Below are positions 23,938 through 32,657 of a stretch of 64,000 nt of DNA, one piece after another. The number at the start of each line of letters is the position of its first letter. Position 1 is the first letter of the stretch. The notes below the pieces were generated by a model. It was not told where the DNA came from. It saw only the letters and a list, made by a program, of their open reading frames with translations, and did not search any database. Source of the stretch: Pseudoneobacillus sp052180215 (lineage in GTDB: Bacteria > Bacillota > Bacilli > Bacillales > Cytobacillaceae); NCBI RefSeq assembly GCF_052180215.1, contig NZ_CP197471.1, forward strand, positions 2,204,001 to 2,268,000, given 5' to 3'. Position numbers and translations under genes: made by a program.

Positions 23938-24708
23938 ATGAAAATGATTGATTCTCATATACATTTAGATCGATATAAGGATAACGAAATTGATTTCATA
24001 CTGGAGGGTTCGGACTGGATTCAAGCATTATTGACTGTTTCCTACGATTTTGAATCTTGTAAGCGAAATCTTGAATTATCAAGAAAATATCATAAAGTAA
24101 AGCCTGCATTTGGGTTTCATCCCGAACAAAGTCTCCCAACTGAAGCGGAGCTTAATAGACTCATTGATTGGATGAATCTGCATCTTAGTGAAATGATGGC
24201 TGTTGGAGAGGTAGGTTTACCCTATTACTTAAGACAGGATCAAAAGGTTTCAAATTTCCAGTATGGACGATATTTTGACCTATTAGAGACGTTCGTGAAG
24301 TTGGCTAAGAAATGGGATAAGCCAGTAGTACTGCATGCCGTTTATGAGGATGCCCCAATCGTTTGTGATCTTCTTGAAAAACATTCAGTGAAAAAAGCCC
24401 ATTTTCATTGGTTTAAAGGGGATGAGAAAACCATTACGAGGATGATTAAAAATGGATATTATATTTCCGTTACACCAGAGATTGTCTATAAGGAAAAAAT
24501 TCAAAAGCTAGTTCAAACCTACCCACTAGAGTTAATCATGATTGAAACAGACGGTCCATGGCCATTCGATGGTCCTTTTTCAGGAAAAATGACTCATCCT
24601 AAGATGATGAAGGAATCAATTTCAATAATCGCTAAAATAAAACAACTATCAGAAAATGAGGTTTCAGAAAAAGTTCTAGATAACACCAAGCAATTTTACA
24701 TGTTATAG
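23938..24708 (+). CDS. TatD family metal-dependent hydrolase
   Basis: 256 residues, amidohydrolase TIM barrel. Metal ligands visible: 'D-S-H-I-H-L-D' at the N-terminus, 'G-E-V-G-L' near 90, 'V-V-L-H-A' near 135, 'H-F-H-W-F' near 158, and 'I-E-T-D-G-P' near 202. The order matches TatD-type DNases and related phosphohydrolases. It should be cytosolic; its natural substrate is not evident. The start ATG 23938 follows AGGAAGTG at about 12 nt. Monocistronic between repeat families B and C. Confidence 0.85.
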   Translation: MKMIDSHIHLDRYKDNEIDFILEGSDWIQALLTVSYDFESCKRNLELSRKYHKVKPAFGFHPEQSLPTEAELNRLIDWMNLHLSEMMAVGEVGLPYYLRQDQKVSNFQYGRYFDLLETFVKLAKKWDKPVVLHAVYEDAPIVCDLLEKHSVKKAHFHWFKGDEKTITRMIKNGYYISVTPEIVYKEKIQKLVQTYPLELIMIETDGPWPFDGPFSGKMTHPKMMKESISIIAKIKQLSENEVSEKVLDNTKQFYML

Positions 24709-24753
24709 AATTATTTTTCCATAAAGTTACATATGAAGGACATTATACTCCTT

Positions 24754-24980
24754 TTCTAAAGCAGTTTTGTCCATCAGAAGCCTTATGATGGACATTCTGA
24801 CCCCATTCTAAAGCAGTTTTGTCCATCAGAGGCCATATGATGGACATTTCGACCCCATTCTAAAGCAGTTTTGTCCATCAGAGGCCATATGATGGACATT
24901 TCGACCCCATTCTAAAGCAGTTTTGTCCATCAGAGACTTTATGATGAACGAATCATATCCTATTTAAAGGGGTTTTGTCC
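24754..24980. repeat. Family C 52-bp tandem repeat with internal hairpins
   Basis: Units begin with TTCTAAAGCAG at 24754, 24806, 24858 and 24910, exactly 52 bp apart; a degenerate fifth starts at about 24962. Each unit contains the inverted repeat TGTCCATCA...TGATGGACA. The two middle units are almost identical, pointing to recent expansion. No frame crosses it. Confidence 0.9.
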
Positions 24981-25084
24981 TTAATGACTTTTTAAAAATT
25001 TTGTAATTTGCATCATTACCAATTATTTAGACCCTTAAAAAAAATGGAAAAAATATGCTATTATAAAATCAAGGAGGGAATTGT

Positions 25085-25363
25085 ATGAGCAACAAAAATC
25101 GTCTGTTAATCATCGTTTTTCTTTCTTTTATAACAGTCTTTTTATTCTTAAAAGGGGTACACTTATGGTCTTTGGGTACAGCTGTGGATGGAGATGGCGT
25201 AGGAATCCATTTTTTCGGTATTGAAATAAATGATCACGTCACTGAAGAGAGTATTCCATCCTATGCAATCGGATTTTTTATTGCAAGTTTGATTACGTTT
25301 TCCATTTCTTTGTTAATTACTTGGAAGACTTTTAGGTTTAAAGACCATACCAAATTAGAATAA
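25085..25363 (+). CDS. Small two-helix membrane protein
   Basis: 92 residues. Helix one (about 5-25) is followed by an outside loop with 'V-D-G-D-G-V-G-I-H-F-F-G-I-E-I-N' and helix two (about 60-80), then a basic tail. No known family recognised. AAGGAGG lies 8 nt before ATG 25085. It is 13 nt upstream of the SDR gene, so it is the first gene of a likely three-gene operon with SDR and AMP-ligase. Confidence 0.6.
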   Translation: MSNKNRLLIIVFLSFITVFLFLKGVHLWSLGTAVDGDGVGIHFFGIEINDHVTEESIPSYAIGFFIASLITFSISLLITWKTFRFKDHTKLE

Positions 25364-25376
25364 AGGATCTATCATT

Positions 25377-26237
25377 ATGCCTAAATATAACCTTATCGAA
25401 AGATTTTTATTTTTTCCTACTTATATAAACCGAGAAAAACTAAAAAACAAACTCCAAGGTAAAACGATCCTTATCACCGGTGCTAGTTCAGGAATCGGAG
25501 AGCAGGTTGCTGATTTTCTTGGTGATTTCCCCGTACAATTGATTTTAGTTGCCAGAAGAGAAGAAAAGCTTTTAACCCTCAAAACCCAAATTGAAAAGCG
25601 CACAGCAAAAGTAAGTGTATTTTCAGCTGATCTTCGAAATCAAGAAGAAGTGCAAAATCTGTTAGCGTTCATTCATCAACTTCCTGCAGGACTAGATATT
25701 GTTGTGAGCAATGCAGGTAAATCGATAAGAAGATCTATCTTTCATTCATTAGATCGTTACCACGATTTTACTCGAACGATGGCCATTAACTATTTTGCAC
25801 CTGTACAATTACTTCTATCTTTGATCCCTTTATTACAAAAAAATCAGGGGCAGATTATTAATATTTCAACTATAAATGCCTTATTATGGCCATTCCCTTA
25901 TTGGGCAGCATATCAAGCCTCAAAAACGGCATTTGATACGTGGTTTCGCTCAGTAGGTCCTGAATTACATGCACTTGGTATTTCGACCTCTACTATTTAT
26001 CTCCCATTAGTAAAAACACCTATGATACAACCGACTAGAGCTTATCAAACCATGCCAGCAATGAGTTCGCAGCATGTGGCAAAAATAGTATGTAAATCTA
26101 TGTATACGAAAAAGAAAACCTATAAGCCGTGGTGGATCATTTTCGGACAATTTGCATCACTCATTTTCGGTAAATACTTGGAACGATTACTCGCTATATT
26201 TATTAGAAAAAAAGGGGGAGAATATGAAGATAATTAA
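25377..26237 (+). CDS. Short-chain dehydrogenase/reductase (SDR)
   Basis: 286 residues, classical SDR. The cofactor loop is 'T-G-A-S-S-G-I-G-E-Q' (near 33-42), followed by 'N-A-G-K-S' near 110. The catalytic Ser is in 'I-N-I-S-T' near 162 and Tyr/Lys in 'Y-Q-A-S-K' near 178. A hydrophobic C-terminal segment (about 255-275) suggests membrane association, like lipid-modifying SDRs. It overlaps the AMP-ligase start by 14 nt, indicating translational coupling. Together they may reduce and activate a fatty acid-type substrate, which is inference. Confidence 0.8.
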   Translation: MPKYNLIERFLFFPTYINREKLKNKLQGKTILITGASSGIGEQVADFLGDFPVQLILVARREEKLLTLKTQIEKRTAKVSVFSADLRNQEEVQNLLAFIHQLPAGLDIVVSNAGKSIRRSIFHSLDRYHDFTRTMAINYFAPVQLLLSLIPLLQKNQGQIINISTINALLWPFPYWAAYQASKTAFDTWFRSVGPELHALGISTSTIYLPLVKTPMIQPTRAYQTMPAMSSQHVAKIVCKSMYTKKKTYKPWWIIFGQFASLIFGKYLERLLAIFIRKKGGEYEDN

Positions 26238-27768
26238 GCTAATATATGTCCTCTTTAAAATGAGATTACTTTCCCCAATCGGTATTTTTAAGTTAAGTTC
26301 AGCCATTTTTAGTAGTGGCATCAATTTATTGACTCTATTAAGTTTCGCCAGTAAAATTTATCCGGATAATACCGCCTTGGTAGATGAAAACGAGACCTTC
26401 ACTTACCATCAATTATTTACCTTCTGCGAAAAACTATCTATGAATCTATCGCAAAACTATAAGGTAAAGAACGGAGAGAAGGTAGCATTTTTATGTAAAA
26501 ATCATGCCTCACTCGTTCAGTCTATTTTTGCGTTTTCTCGATTAGGTGCAGACCTCTATTTACTGAATGCAGAAATGAGCAGGGAGCAATTCAAATCATT
26601 ATTGGCGCAGCATGACTTTGATTATCTTGTCTACGATTATGAAATAACTTCCATGATCGAATTAACAGACTATAACAAAGTGAAGATTTTAAGTTATCAT
26701 TCGACATTACCTGCCATCAATAACTTATTACTAAGCATTGCCGATGATAAAATCAGATTATGGAGAAATTCCACTAGTAAACTGATGTTACTAACCGGAG
26801 GGACAACAGGAGAATCGAAAAGAATAGCCCACAAACCATCATTGATTCAATATCTAAATCCCTTTGTCAGTTTACTCCATAAATTAAGGCTCTTACACTA
26901 TAAAACGGCCTACATTGCGACTCCGATTTATCATGGATATGGTATCGCCATTTTATTATTATTTATCGCTTTAGGAAAAAAAATAGTAATATGCAAAGGA
27001 TTTAAAGCAGAAAAAGCCTGTCATTTGATTCGTGAGCATGAAGTTGAGGTTATAACTGTTGTACCACTAATGATACATAAAATGCTAAAACATAATGTTA
27101 ATGATTTAAAACCCCTTGCTTGTATTGCCTCAGGAGGAGCGAAACTAAACCCGAAGCTGGTCAATGAGGTTTTTAGACAACTTGGAGAAGTTCTTTATAA
27201 TTTGTACGGTACTACTGAAGCAGGGTTATGTATGATTGCCACACCTAAGGATTTAAAATACTCTCCAGAGACATTAGGAAAAATAATAAAAGGAGTCCTC
27301 TTACACGTATTGGATGATCATAAGAAAAAGGTTCCGATTGGGACTGTTGGTCAATTTTGTGTGAAGAATTCTTGGATAATGAAAAACAAGTCTTGGATCA
27401 AAACTGGCGACTTAGGTTACCAAGATTCAAAAGGGTATTTCTTTTTATGCGGAAGAACGGATGAAATGATTGTATCTGCTGGTGAAAATGTCTATCCTAA
27501 CCAACTCGAACATGTATTCTTATATCATCCAGAAATAGAAGAGGCAGCCGTTATCGGGGTGAACGATGAATTATTCGGGCAAAGATTAGTAGCCTTTGTT
27601 ACTCTTGTTAATAATAGTAAACTATCAAAAGCTGAGCTTTTTGAATGGTTACAACAAAGGGTTGCTAGATTCCAGGTCCCAAAGGACATCATCTTTATGG
27701 AGCAAATGCCCTATACATCTTTAGGAAAATTGAATAAAAAGCTCCTTAAAGAAAATATAAATGCATAG
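26224..27768 (+). CDS. AMP-dependent synthetase/ligase (acyl-CoA synthetase-like)
   Basis: 514 residues. The ATP loop is 'L-L-T-G-G-T-T-G-E-S-K-R' (A3). 'Y-G-T-T-E-A-G' is A5, 'K-T-G-D-L-G-Y' is A7, 'G-R-T-D-E-M-I' is A8, and a C-terminal catalytic Lys lies in 'L-G-K-L-N-K-K'. It activates a carboxylic acid as an acyl-adenylate, probably for CoA transfer; the acid is unknown. The start is ATG 26224 with GGGGGAG upstream. A longer frame from 26152 lies inside the SDR gene. No carrier protein or condensing enzyme is nearby. Confidence 0.85.
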   Translation: MKIIKLIYVLFKMRLLSPIGIFKLSSAIFSSGINLLTLLSFASKIYPDNTALVDENETFTYHQLFTFCEKLSMNLSQNYKVKNGEKVAFLCKNHASLVQSIFAFSRLGADLYLLNAEMSREQFKSLLAQHDFDYLVYDYEITSMIELTDYNKVKILSYHSTLPAINNLLLSIADDKIRLWRNSTSKLMLLTGGTTGESKRIAHKPSLIQYLNPFVSLLHKLRLLHYKTAYIATPIYHGYGIAILLLFIALGKKIVICKGFKAEKACHLIREHEVEVITVVPLMIHKMLKHNVNDLKPLACIASGGAKLNPKLVNEVFRQLGEVLYNLYGTTEAGLCMIATPKDLKYSPETLGKIIKGVLLHVLDDHKKKVPIGTVGQFCVKNSWIMKNKSWIKTGDLGYQDSKGYFFLCGRTDEMIVSAGENVYPNQLEHVFLYHPEIEEAAVIGVNDELFGQRLVAFVTLVNNSKLSKAELFEWLQQRVARFQVPKDIIFMEQMPYTSLGKLNKKLLKENINA

Positions 27769-27994
27769 AAAAATCATTTATTTGGGGTACTTTTATTTTT
27801 TGAATATAATGTGAAACTAAAGAAAAATCTTTTCATCATATTTTCTACGGGGAGTTCTGAAAATCGAGGGACTATAAACGAGTGCATACAGAACAGGAAG
27901 GATACATATTATATACCAACTCAGGGTATTTATGGTAAAATATGGACAGTTTGAAAGAAAGAGGTTTAATAGTACAGCAACAGGAGAGGGAACA

Positions 27995-29056
27995 ATGAAT
28001 TTTTTATGGAAAAACTCAATGGTAAGGTGGTTGATCTTAGCCATTATATTAATCCTTTTTCTCATACCAGGGAAAACAGATCAAATACTTATTCAAAGAG
28101 AGGTAAAACCTGTCTATCACTTTTCCATGGATATCTACCAAAATAATATAAATAATTTTGTTCATTTGTTACAGACTGAGCATGGGCTTGGTTTATCAAA
28201 GTATCACGTACCTGTTTCGACGGAAATCAAACATTACTTTTCTCGAAGTCTTTGGATTGTTTTTCCAGCCTTCTTTTTAAGTATTTTACTAGGAATAGCA
28301 AAAGGGATCTTTGATTATTATTTTTCCGATAAAAAATGGAATGTCATAGGTAATGGCTCCACTTGGTTAGGACAATCTTTGCCAGATTTCTTTTTTGTCA
28401 TTTCCATCCAATATGTGCTGTTATTGTTGATAAGAATCGGGTTTCCAAAACTAGATTTATTCGGATACGACCATTGGTACAACATCTTTTTTCCAATCGT
28501 ATTTTTATCGATGTATCCCTTATTTTACATAGCTCGGATTACTTCCTCGGCTCTAGCAACAGAGGAAAACAAAGATTATGTTCGAACAGCCAGGTCAAAA
28601 GGTACTTCAACTAGAAATATACTTTTACAGCATATGTTAAAAAATGCTATGTTAACCATTCTTTCTCACTTTTTTACGGTCATGGTTTTATTAATTGGTA
28701 GTTTACCAATTGTAGAATTCCTCACATTTTATCGAGGTGCAGCGCGAAGACTGATAGAGGCTTTCGGAATCACGCCAGTAATGGTCCAACCTATGTCTGT
28801 TGAAATTGAAACCACTATGGTGATAGGGATCATTGTCATGTTCCTATTATTCTTATTTGTAGCCTTATGGGTGAGTAATATTATCAAGGCTTATGTAGTA
28901 CCCTCGAGTCAGATAAAAATGACAGATGTGTTTAGCTCTTTACTGTTATTTTTAATCGTTGGTGTTATTCTCACTTTGATTATCTTGTTACCTCGAGATT
29001 TAGATTTTATCCCTGTTCAAATGGTCTCAAGTGTATTGATGAAGGTGATTTTATGA
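27995..29056 (+). CDS. DppB-type ABC transporter permease (orphan)
   Basis: 353 residues, six helices in DppB order. It has an EAA-type loop 'E-N-K-D-Y-V-R-T-A-R-S-K-G-T-S' and 'I-R-I-G-F-P-K-L-D-L-F-G-Y-D-H-W-Y-N'. That second stretch is nearly the same as in the N-terminal part of the 3008-6826 fusion ('I-R-I-G-F-P-Q-L-D-L-Y-G-H-E-H-W-Y-N'). The last 60 residues add a helix pair. The start is ATG 27995 after GGAGAGGG; the frame extends to 27932 without a site. It overlaps the next permease by 4 nt. No ATPase or binding protein gene is near. Confidence 0.8.
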   Translation: MNFLWKNSMVRWLILAIILILFLIPGKTDQILIQREVKPVYHFSMDIYQNNINNFVHLLQTEHGLGLSKYHVPVSTEIKHYFSRSLWIVFPAFFLSILLGIAKGIFDYYFSDKKWNVIGNGSTWLGQSLPDFFFVISIQYVLLLLIRIGFPKLDLFGYDHWYNIFFPIVFLSMYPLFYIARITSSALATEENKDYVRTARSKGTSTRNILLQHMLKNAMLTILSHFFTVMVLLIGSLPIVEFLTFYRGAARRLIEAFGITPVMVQPMSVEIETTMVIGIIVMFLLFLFVALWVSNIIKAYVVPSSQIKMTDVFSSLLLFLIVGVILTLIILLPRDLDFIPVQMVSSVLMKVIL

Positions 29057-29955
29057 GAAAAAATCGAATTCTTACTTTAGGAACGATTGGGATGCTAATC
29101 ATTTTATTCGTCTCTTTTATAGGTCCTTATTTACCCATTGTTGATTCTAACTTAATAGAAGAAAAACCATTTTTCCGCTATCACAATGGGGTCATGGAGG
29201 TGGCACCTTATGCACCATCATCCGATTATTTACTCGGGTCAGATAAAAACGGGCGGGATCTCCTTAGTTTATTAATTGTTGGGACTAGACCGACCCTTTC
29301 CTTTGTTCTTTATGTATGCATATTGAGATATTTGCTTGCTGTACCCATTGGTTTGATTGTCTCCAATCCCAGCGGACCACAATATCTTCGTACAATCGTT
29401 CAAATATGGAGTAAGTTATCATCGTATGTTCCAACCATATTCATTATTATCCTTCTGGCAAACAGTCCATTCGTTTTATTTTCAGAAAAACGGACCTATT
29501 GGATGATCGCTTTGATTGCCCTCATAGAAGTCGGAAGAGTATCGGAGTTTGTCAGTGCACAAATTGAAAAAATTAAATCAGAGGATTTTGTAAGTGCAGG
29601 TATCATGGTTGGAAACCGATTTAGTGGTTTAGTAGTCCGCTATTTTTGGCCGCATACTTTGCCGCAAATCGTTATTAACTTTTCATTAGATGTTTCTAGA
29701 ACTATTTTTTTAATCGGGCAATTAGGGATTTTTTCAATATTCATTTCACACGAGGTAGCCATGGCAGGACTAGACACCTTTAATGTGATGAATACATCGA
29801 TTACATGGCCGATGCTCTTAACCAACGTCATTCAAGATATTCGGATTCATCCATGGATCCCATTTTGGACATCTTTGTTTATTGCCTTTTCTTCGTTCTC
29901 CTTTTATTTACTGAGCGAGGGATTGCGGAAGAAGACTCAATTCCCACATAGCTAA
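29053..29955 (+). CDS. DppC-type ABC transporter permease (orphan)
   Basis: 300 residues. It begins with one helix and the 'Y-L-L-G-S-D-K-N-G-R-D-L-L-S-L-L' entry segment typical of DppC. The EAA loop is 'S-E-D-F-V-S-A-G-I-M-V-G', followed by 'F-W-P-H-T-L-P-Q'. It matches the second permease of the 3008-6826 fusion in order and motifs, including 'I-Q/K-D-I-R'. The ATG overlaps the upstream stop region by 4 nt (translational coupling). Substrate unknown; it must recruit an ATPase encoded elsewhere. Confidence 0.8.
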   Translation: MRKNRILTLGTIGMLIILFVSFIGPYLPIVDSNLIEEKPFFRYHNGVMEVAPYAPSSDYLLGSDKNGRDLLSLLIVGTRPTLSFVLYVCILRYLLAVPIGLIVSNPSGPQYLRTIVQIWSKLSSYVPTIFIIILLANSPFVLFSEKRTYWMIALIALIEVGRVSEFVSAQIEKIKSEDFVSAGIMVGNRFSGLVVRYFWPHTLPQIVINFSLDVSRTIFLIGQLGIFSIFISHEVAMAGLDTFNVMNTSITWPMLLTNVIQDIRIHPWIPFWTSLFIAFSSFSFYLLSEGLRKKTQFPHS

Positions 29956-29997
29956 TTTTTTTCACTAGAAAATGACAGATACAGAGGGGGGATAAAT

Positions 29998-30225
29998 ATG
30001 AGTTATAAGCGATTGTTGATCATTTTTTTAACTATTTATCTTTTAGTATCTCTTCCAGACATTCTAGGAGTAGGGTTTGTGGTTATTGATTGGGTTCCTG
30101 AAGCATCGTTTTTTCAAAAAATAACAGGGTCTGTTATAAATGGTATTACCGAAAATTATATCTATAAACTAGCTATTGCATTTGCAGTTACTTTATTTGT
30201 TTTTGTAATTCGCAGATTTCGATAA
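29998..30225 (+). CDS. Small two-helix membrane protein
   Basis: 75 residues. Helices at about 5-25 and 52-70 are separated by an outside loop with 'I-D-W-V-P-E'. The tail is basic ('R-R-F-R'). GGGGGG lies 8 nt before ATG 29998. It is 42 nt downstream of the DppC-type gene and before a terminator, so it is likely the last gene of that transcript. No family recognised. Confidence 0.55.
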   Translation: MSYKRLLIIFLTIYLLVSLPDILGVGFVVIDWVPEASFFQKITGSVINGITENYIYKLAIAFAVTLFVFVIRRFR

Positions 30226-30278
30226 GATGTATTGAAGAGAATCGATTATGTTTCGGTTTTTCACAATGATATAGACCA

Positions 30279-30320
30279 AAAAAAGAGCGAACATCTAACT
30301 AGCTGAATGTTCGCTCTTTC
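30279..30320. terminator. Bidirectional intrinsic terminator
   Basis: AAAAAGAGCGAACAT pairs with ATGTTCGCTCTTTCTT between convergent genes. Confidence 0.9.
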
Positions 30321-30324
30321 TTAT

Positions 30325-30543
30325 TTATCGTTTTTTCTTTTTCGGATCTTCGGCAGCCAGTTTGTTTTTCAAAACCTTTTCCAAAGTCACTTGAACATGA
30401 ACATTTTTCTCATCAATCGTATCCACGCTAGAAACTTTACCTTTACGACCTTTGATCGTCAAATCATCTCCAACTGCTGGTACACTCTTACGCAACTGAC
30501 TCAATAAAACATTTTTGTTTTCATAAAAAGATACAACAAACAT
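30325..30543 (-). CDS. Small basic protein of unknown function
   Basis: 72 residues. A strand-rich core contains 'V-G-D-D-L-T-I-K-G-R-K-G-K-V-S-S-V', which looks like a KOW/SH3-type small barrel. The tail 'E-D-P-K-K-K-K-R' is highly basic and may bind nucleic acid; this is inference. A GAAGGTG site stands before ATG 30543. It ends at the shared terminator. Confidence 0.55.
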   Translation of the reverse strand: MFVVSFYENKNVLLSQLRKSVPAVGDDLTIKGRKGKVSSVDTIDEKNVHVQVTLEKVLKNKLAAEDPKKKKR

Positions 30544-30721
30544 CTGGTTTCACCTTCTTTAATGGTTTGGATTTATTAGGAATACTTACATTTTAAAAAT
30601 ATAGAATTATAGTCAAATTTAGACCAACATACTAAAATAAAAAACTTAAAAATATGAAAATACAAAAGTGGAGTGGAATCAAGACGATAAAACAGGATAG
30701 TGGTCGTAAAATCATTGAATC

Positions 30722-30775
30722 TGGTTGATAAACATTTCAAAGCGGTTAATAAAAGTTGAAAAAGCGGTTGATAAA
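30722..30775 (+). repeat. Family A phased repeat array, copy 3
   Basis: GGTTGATAAA-type units at 30723, 30744 and 30766 (21 and 22 nt apart). It lies about 100-150 nt upstream of the response regulator. The rest of 30544-30872 shows no gene. Confidence 0.65.
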
Positions 30776-30872
30776 TTAAAGTCCAAAAAAGTAACTTTGG
30801 CGTAATTTTGACGCAAGTAAGATTTTTATCTAAAATAAATAGGAAAATAAAGTAAATGTTAGGATGTTATCT

Positions 30873-31556
30873 ATGAAAATATTAATTGTGGAAGATGATA
30901 GAACCATTGCCTCAGGATTAGAGTATTCCTTGCAGCAGGAGAACTATGAAACGATTCTTTGTCATCATGCAGCAGAGGCCAAACAGGTTATTACTAATCA
31001 GATAGATTCACTCGATTTATGTCTGTTTGATTTATCTTTGCCGGATGGAAGTGGCTATGATTTATGTTCTCTTGTGAAGAAGCTTTCTGATAAGCCCGTC
31101 ATTTTTTTAACAGCCTTTGATGATGAAGTGAATGTCGTGATGGGACTTGATATGGGGGCAGATGACTATATTACGAAGCCGTTTCGAATTCGGGAGCTGT
31201 TATCACGAATAAAATCTGTACTGCGTCGCTACAACAAACAGATTCAAACAAATTCCATCATCGAAATTAAAAATATTAAAGTAAATACTTTGGAAGGAAA
31301 GATTTATCGAGATGGTTCAGAAGTATTCGTAACCGCATTAGAGTATCGCTTATTTTTGATTTTTGCTAACCACATAGGACAAGTTTTAACAAGAAGCCAA
31401 TTATTAGAGCGAATTTGGGATGTAGCAGGTGATTTTGTCAATGACAACACCCTAACAGTTTATATAAAAAGATTAAGAGAAAAGCTTGAGGAGGATCCTC
31501 AGAATCCAATCATCATCAAAACCGTTCGCGGTATGGGCTATAAGGTTGGTGATTAG
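30873..31556 (+). CDS. OmpR-family response regulator
   Basis: 227 residues. The receiver domain has the acidic pair 'V-E-D-D', phospho-acceptor Asp53 in 'L-F-D-L-S-L-P-D-G', Thr in 'F-L-T-A-F', and Lys in 'Y-I-T-K-P-F'. The C-terminal winged helix ends 'K-T-V-R-G-M-G-Y-K-V'. It is of the type that controls ABC efflux or peptide-resistance genes. The start ATG 30873 follows AGGA at 8 nt; an in-frame ATG at 30864 overlaps that site. The kinase begins 1 nt after its stop. The direct repeats at 32582 are its likely binding site. Confidence 0.9.
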   Translation: MKILIVEDDRTIASGLEYSLQQENYETILCHHAAEAKQVITNQIDSLDLCLFDLSLPDGSGYDLCSLVKKLSDKPVIFLTAFDDEVNVVMGLDMGADDYITKPFRIRELLSRIKSVLRRYNKQIQTNSIIEIKNIKVNTLEGKIYRDGSEVFVTALEYRLFLIFANHIGQVLTRSQLLERIWDVAGDFVNDNTLTVYIKRLREKLEEDPQNPIIIKTVRGMGYKVGD

Positions 31557-31557
31557 C

Positions 31558-32562
31558 ATGCTCCGTAACCGAGAGATTCAAATTTATCTTTTTATTCAAA
31601 GTTCCATTAGTCTAGTAGCTTTTATAATAGCTGCTATTTTTTTCTCTTTTAAGATTTCAATATTTGTTTTCGTCACGGCGATTTCCCTCGTGGGCTGTCA
31701 TTTCATTTTTACAAAATGGCGCTATCAGGAAATCAGCAAGCTTTCCCATTATTTACGGAAAATTAGTCATGGTGATTACACTTTAGATGTACGTGAACAA
31801 GATGAAGGGGAACTTAGTATTTTAAAAAATGAGATTTACAAAGTAACCTTAATGCTTTCAGAACATAGCTCGTTTTTACAACAGGACAAGGTGAAATTAA
31901 CGAATGCGATATCAGATATTTCACATCAACTAAAGACACCATTAACCTCGATGATGATTATGGCTGATCTATTAAATGATGGGAAGTTACCTGAAGAAAA
32001 AAGACGAGAGTTTACCCAAAATATTCGTATCCAATTGGAGAGAATGCAGTGGCTTGTCTCTTCCTTATTAAAACTTTCCAAAATTGATGCTGGTACTGCC
32101 ATTTTCAAGAAGGAACAGGTGTTCGTTCATCGTTTAATTGAAAAAGCAGCGGAGTCTACTTTAATTCCAATGGATATCAAACAACAGAGTTTAAAGATAA
32201 ATGGGGCAGAAGATGTCACCTTTGTGGGAGACTTAAACTGGACGACGGAGGCTATCGTAAATATTTTAAAAAATGCCGTCGAACATACCCCAGAAGGTGG
32301 AGTCATATCCATTTCTTATGCTAAGAACCCACTATTCACAGAGATCATCATTGAGGACACTGGAATAGGAATAGCGAATAAGGATATTCCTTATATCTTT
32401 AAACGCTTTTATCGAGGCGAGAATGCAGGAGAAGATAGCGTAGGAATTGGCTTAGCCATGGCATATAGCATTATTACCTCCCAAAATGGTGATATCGAGG
32501 TTACGAGTGATAGGGAATACGGAACAAGGTTTCATATTAAGTTTTATGCCTTAGTCGTATAA
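31558..32562 (+). CDS. Intramembrane-sensing histidine kinase (BceS-like)
   Basis: 334 residues. Two N-terminal helices (about 9-30 and 33-52) are joined by only a few residues, so there is no outside sensor domain. This is the hallmark of kinases that take their signal from a partner ABC transporter. H-box 'D-I-S-H-Q-L-K-T-P' has phospho-acceptor His123; the N box is 'N-I-L-K-N-A-V-E-H-T', then 'E-D-T-G-I-G-I' and 'G-I-G-L-A-M'. ATG 31558 overlaps none of the regulator and is 1 nt past its stop. The transporter follows. Confidence 0.9.
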   Translation: MLRNREIQIYLFIQSSISLVAFIIAAIFFSFKISIFVFVTAISLVGCHFIFTKWRYQEISKLSHYLRKISHGDYTLDVREQDEGELSILKNEIYKVTLMLSEHSSFLQQDKVKLTNAISDISHQLKTPLTSMMIMADLLNDGKLPEEKRREFTQNIRIQLERMQWLVSSLLKLSKIDAGTAIFKKEQVFVHRLIEKAAESTLIPMDIKQQSLKINGAEDVTFVGDLNWTTEAIVNILKNAVEHTPEGGVISISYAKNPLFTEIIIEDTGIGIANKDIPYIFKRFYRGENAGEDSVGIGLAMAYSIITSQNGDIEVTSDREYGTRFHIKFYALVV

Positions 32563-32581
32563 AACCTTAAGTGACTAAATT

Positions 32582-32624
32582 GTCACTAAATAGTCACCGT
32601 AAAGTCATCTTAGGTAGATATACT
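32582..32624 (+). promoter_or_regulatory. Phased direct repeats and -10 upstream of the ABC genes
   Basis: GTCAC, GTCAC and GTCAT start at 32582, 32593 and 32604, exactly 11 bp apart (same helix face). A first inverted copy, GTGAC, is at 32571. TATACT (32619-32624) is a good -10 with no recognisable -35 at 17 bp. This is the layout of a promoter activated by an OmpR-family regulator binding in tandem, here most likely the one encoded at 30873. Confidence 0.65.
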
Positions 32625-32657
32625 GAGAGACATCATCAACATTTTGGAGGAAAAACA

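Noticed and set aside
24754..24980. CRISPR array
   Set aside because: Units are contiguous 52-bp tandem copies with no variable spacers and no cas genes.
26152..26223. Extended N-terminus of the AMP-ligase
   Set aside because: Lies within the SDR gene; the ATG at 26224 has a strong site.
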